Source: Streptomyces sp. H27-H1 (lineage in GTDB: Bacteria; Actinomycetota; Actinomycetes; Streptomycetales; Streptomycetaceae). Taken from it: a DNA stretch of 64,000 bases. The stretch lies in assembly GCF_026627445.1 (NCBI RefSeq), contig NZ_JAPNLJ010000017.1, forward strand, positions 102,723-166,722, written 5' to 3'. The position numbers were made by a program, and so were the translations under genes. Under the pieces are notes generated by a model. It worked only from the letters and a program-made list of their open reading frames with translations, searched no databases and had not been told where the DNA came from. Of this stretch, positions 62,922-64,000 are shown one piece after another (position 1 is the first letter of the stretch; each line of letters opens with the position of its first letter).

Positions 62922-63659
62922 TCAGGCCCCGGCGGACTTCAGCTCGTCGAACGCCGGGTAGAACTTGCGCAACAGGCCGAAGGTCTCGGGGAAGTCGAGC
63001 TGGCCGGGGGCCGAGCTGGCGCCGAAGAAGGAGTAGGTGATCAGCGATCCGAGGGCCGGGAAGAAGACCCGCGAGACCGCTCCGGTCTCGCCCATGGCGA
63101 TGACGATCAGCCGGGTGCCCTCGGCCCCGGCGCGCAGCAGCAGCGAGGCCAGCCGGCGCACGTCCCCCTCGGACTGCACCATCGTGGACACCTTGACCAC
63201 ATCGGCGCCGGCGCTCTTCGCCTCGTCGATGACGGTCTGGAGTTCCTCGGTGGCCGGGGTGAATTCGAAATTGTGGTAGGAAACGAGCGCCACCGTGTCA
63301 TGTCGGTGGGCGGCCTCGATCACCTCGGACAGGATTTCCCCGGAGGAAAGCTCGATGTCCACGGCCTGGACCTGAGGGGCGAGGGCGCGGAACAGTTCGA
63401 GCCGCTCCGCTTCCGTGCCCTTCCAGTCGCCGCCCTCGCGAGCGGACCGGATCGTGGCCAGGACCGGCAGTGCCTTGAACGCGTCCACCTGCGCCAGGAC
63501 ATGGGCCGTGTCGGTCGCCGCGTACCTGTCGACGCGCAGTTCGGCCACATCGACACCGGCGCTCTTCGCGGCGTGTGCGCGCGGCTCGGTTTCGCTGTCG
63601 TCGAAGCTGACGGCCACCAGCGGAATGCCGCCGTCGAGAAGTGCCCGCAGTGAATTCAT
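62922..63659 (-). CDS. aroD: Type I 3-dehydroquinate dehydratase
   Basis: 245 residues of the class I (AroD) fold. Schiff-base Lys156 in DVVKVSTM and catalytic His129 in VSYHNFEF; also VAELRVDRY and FGASSAPGQLDF, all as in AroD. Converts dehydroquinate to dehydroshikimate. Streptomyces normally use the unrelated type II enzyme (AroQ) for this step, so this may be an extra enzyme for quinate use or a secondary pathway. TATAAT box at 63720-63725 upstream. ATG overlaps an upstream TGA. Confidence 0.92.
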   Translation of the reverse strand: MNSLRALLDGGIPLVAVSFDDSETEPRAHAAKSAGVDVAELRVDRYAATDTAHVLAQVDAFKALPVLATIRSAREGGDWKGTEAERLELFRALAPQVQAVDIELSSGEILSEVIEAAHRHDTVALVSYHNFEFTPATEELQTVIDEAKSAGADVVKVSTMVQSEGDVRRLASLLLRAGAEGTRLIVIAMGETGAVSRVFFPALGSLITYSFFGASSAPGQLDFPETFGLLRKFYPAFDELKSAGA

Positions 63660-64000
63660 TTCTTGGTCACAGCCTTTTCGATTCCGATATCCGAGCGAAC
63701 CACATGGTGAACGGGGCGGATTATACGTGGAATCGACCGGGGTGAGGGGGGTCGCCCGCCCCTTGGTCGGGCGAGTGCCCGGCGCGCCCGAAGGCGCTGG
63801 CGCCGCGTCGGCTGGCCGGCGGGCCTCAGGTCCCCGTCGGGATGGGCCGTGCGCCGGGCCTGGATGGACAGGCCCCAGTCGTCGCCCGTCAGGGCGGTGA
63901 GCGAAGCGGGGAACAGGCCGTCCTGCTCGCCCGTCCCGTGGGGGGGCCCGCCCGGCCTGACCTCCCGTACGAGGTGCCGCGCCCCCGCGCGGTCCCCCGC
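63656..64000 (-). CDS. Possible partial CDS running off the right edge
   Basis: Minus-strand frame open for 114 codons from the window edge to a TGA overlapping the aroD ATG (ATGA). The first part has protein-like text (EQDGLFPASLTALTGDDWGLSIQ), but the last ~40 codons (RPRGGRPPSPRSIPRII) lie over a promoter-like lower-GC region with TATAAT, so the reading may be by chance. Not recognised. Confidence 0.25.
   Translation of the reverse strand, partial: AGDRAGARHLVREVRPGGPPHGTGEQDGLFPASLTALTGDDWGLSIQARRTAHPDGDLRPAGQPTRRQRLRARRALARPRGGRPPSPRSIPRIIRPVHHVVRSDIGIEKAVTKK

Noticed and set aside
60569..63040. 823-codon plus-strand open frame over geosmin synthase
   Set aside because: Antisense shadow; geosmin synthase motifs are all intact on the minus strand.

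Overview
The window is a GC-rich (roughly 70 % or more) stretch with strong third-position G/C bias. It carries geosmin synthase, a cytochrome-free (ferredoxin-type) sulfite reductase operon, an F420/PPOX-type oxidoreductase, an SAV2148-type HEPN protein, a DUF2637 protein and many TetR/GntR/PucR regulators. Together these indicate a Streptomyces chromosome (or a very close relative), core to sub-core rather than a recent island. I see no rRNA, tRNA, CRISPR array, prophage or intact insertion sequence.

Layout. 1-13 kb is a mixed block: an MFS exporter, glycogen debranching enzyme GlgX, a HEPN-domain protein, a DEDDh exonuclease, a TetR/DUF2867 divergent pair with twin operators, a phosphotransferase-like gene divergent from a macrolide glycosyltransferase (mgt) with a leaderless, operator-embedded promoter, then an aldo/keto reductase and a ketopantoate-reductase-like gene. 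13.1-22.8 kb is one long minus-strand sulfur assimilation unit: leader peptide, cysI (sulfite reductase), a 59-aa zinc-ribbon protein, cysH, cysC, cysD, cysN, a second candidate leader ORF, then ssuA/B/C-like sulfonate ABC transporter genes and a CbiX-type chelatase. 23-32 kb holds a GAF-type regulator with GNAT partner, AidB-like acyl-CoA dehydrogenase, YihY/BrkB membrane protein, a decayed AraC-type gene, a VOC protein, a TetR protein with an extra C-terminal helix-turn-helix, a 23-codon small ORF and rsgA. 32-46 kb holds small membrane and regulatory genes, a 1265-aa secreted subtilase, a degenerate PP2C protein with a long Gly/Pro/Ser linker, poxB, an anti-sigma-like ATPase, a DUF2637 protein and an FhuF-like ferric reductase next to an iron box.

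47-56 kb is a purine catabolism cluster: PucR regulator divergent from xanthine dehydrogenase FAD, Fe-S and molybdenum subunits, then an NCS2 purine permease and the XdhC maturation factor; substrate import, oxidation, cofactor insertion and control are all present. 56-64 kb holds a secreted beta-propeller protein, an Eis-like acetyltransferase, a secreted phospholipase-D-like protein, geosmin synthase and a type I 3-dehydroquinate dehydratase.

The least ordinary features are non-coding or small: a structured ~190-bp repeat element with long terminal inverted repeats (5.9-6.1 kb, half-copy at 23.0 kb) whose end supplies the TAG stop codon of two unrelated genes; two sulfur-operon leader ORFs; a small ORF ahead of rsgA; a run of dispersed repeats at 45.5-46.1 kb; and several clean palindromic operators. 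I did not find evidence for a wholly new multi-gene system. All annotation is by reading; no database search was possible.
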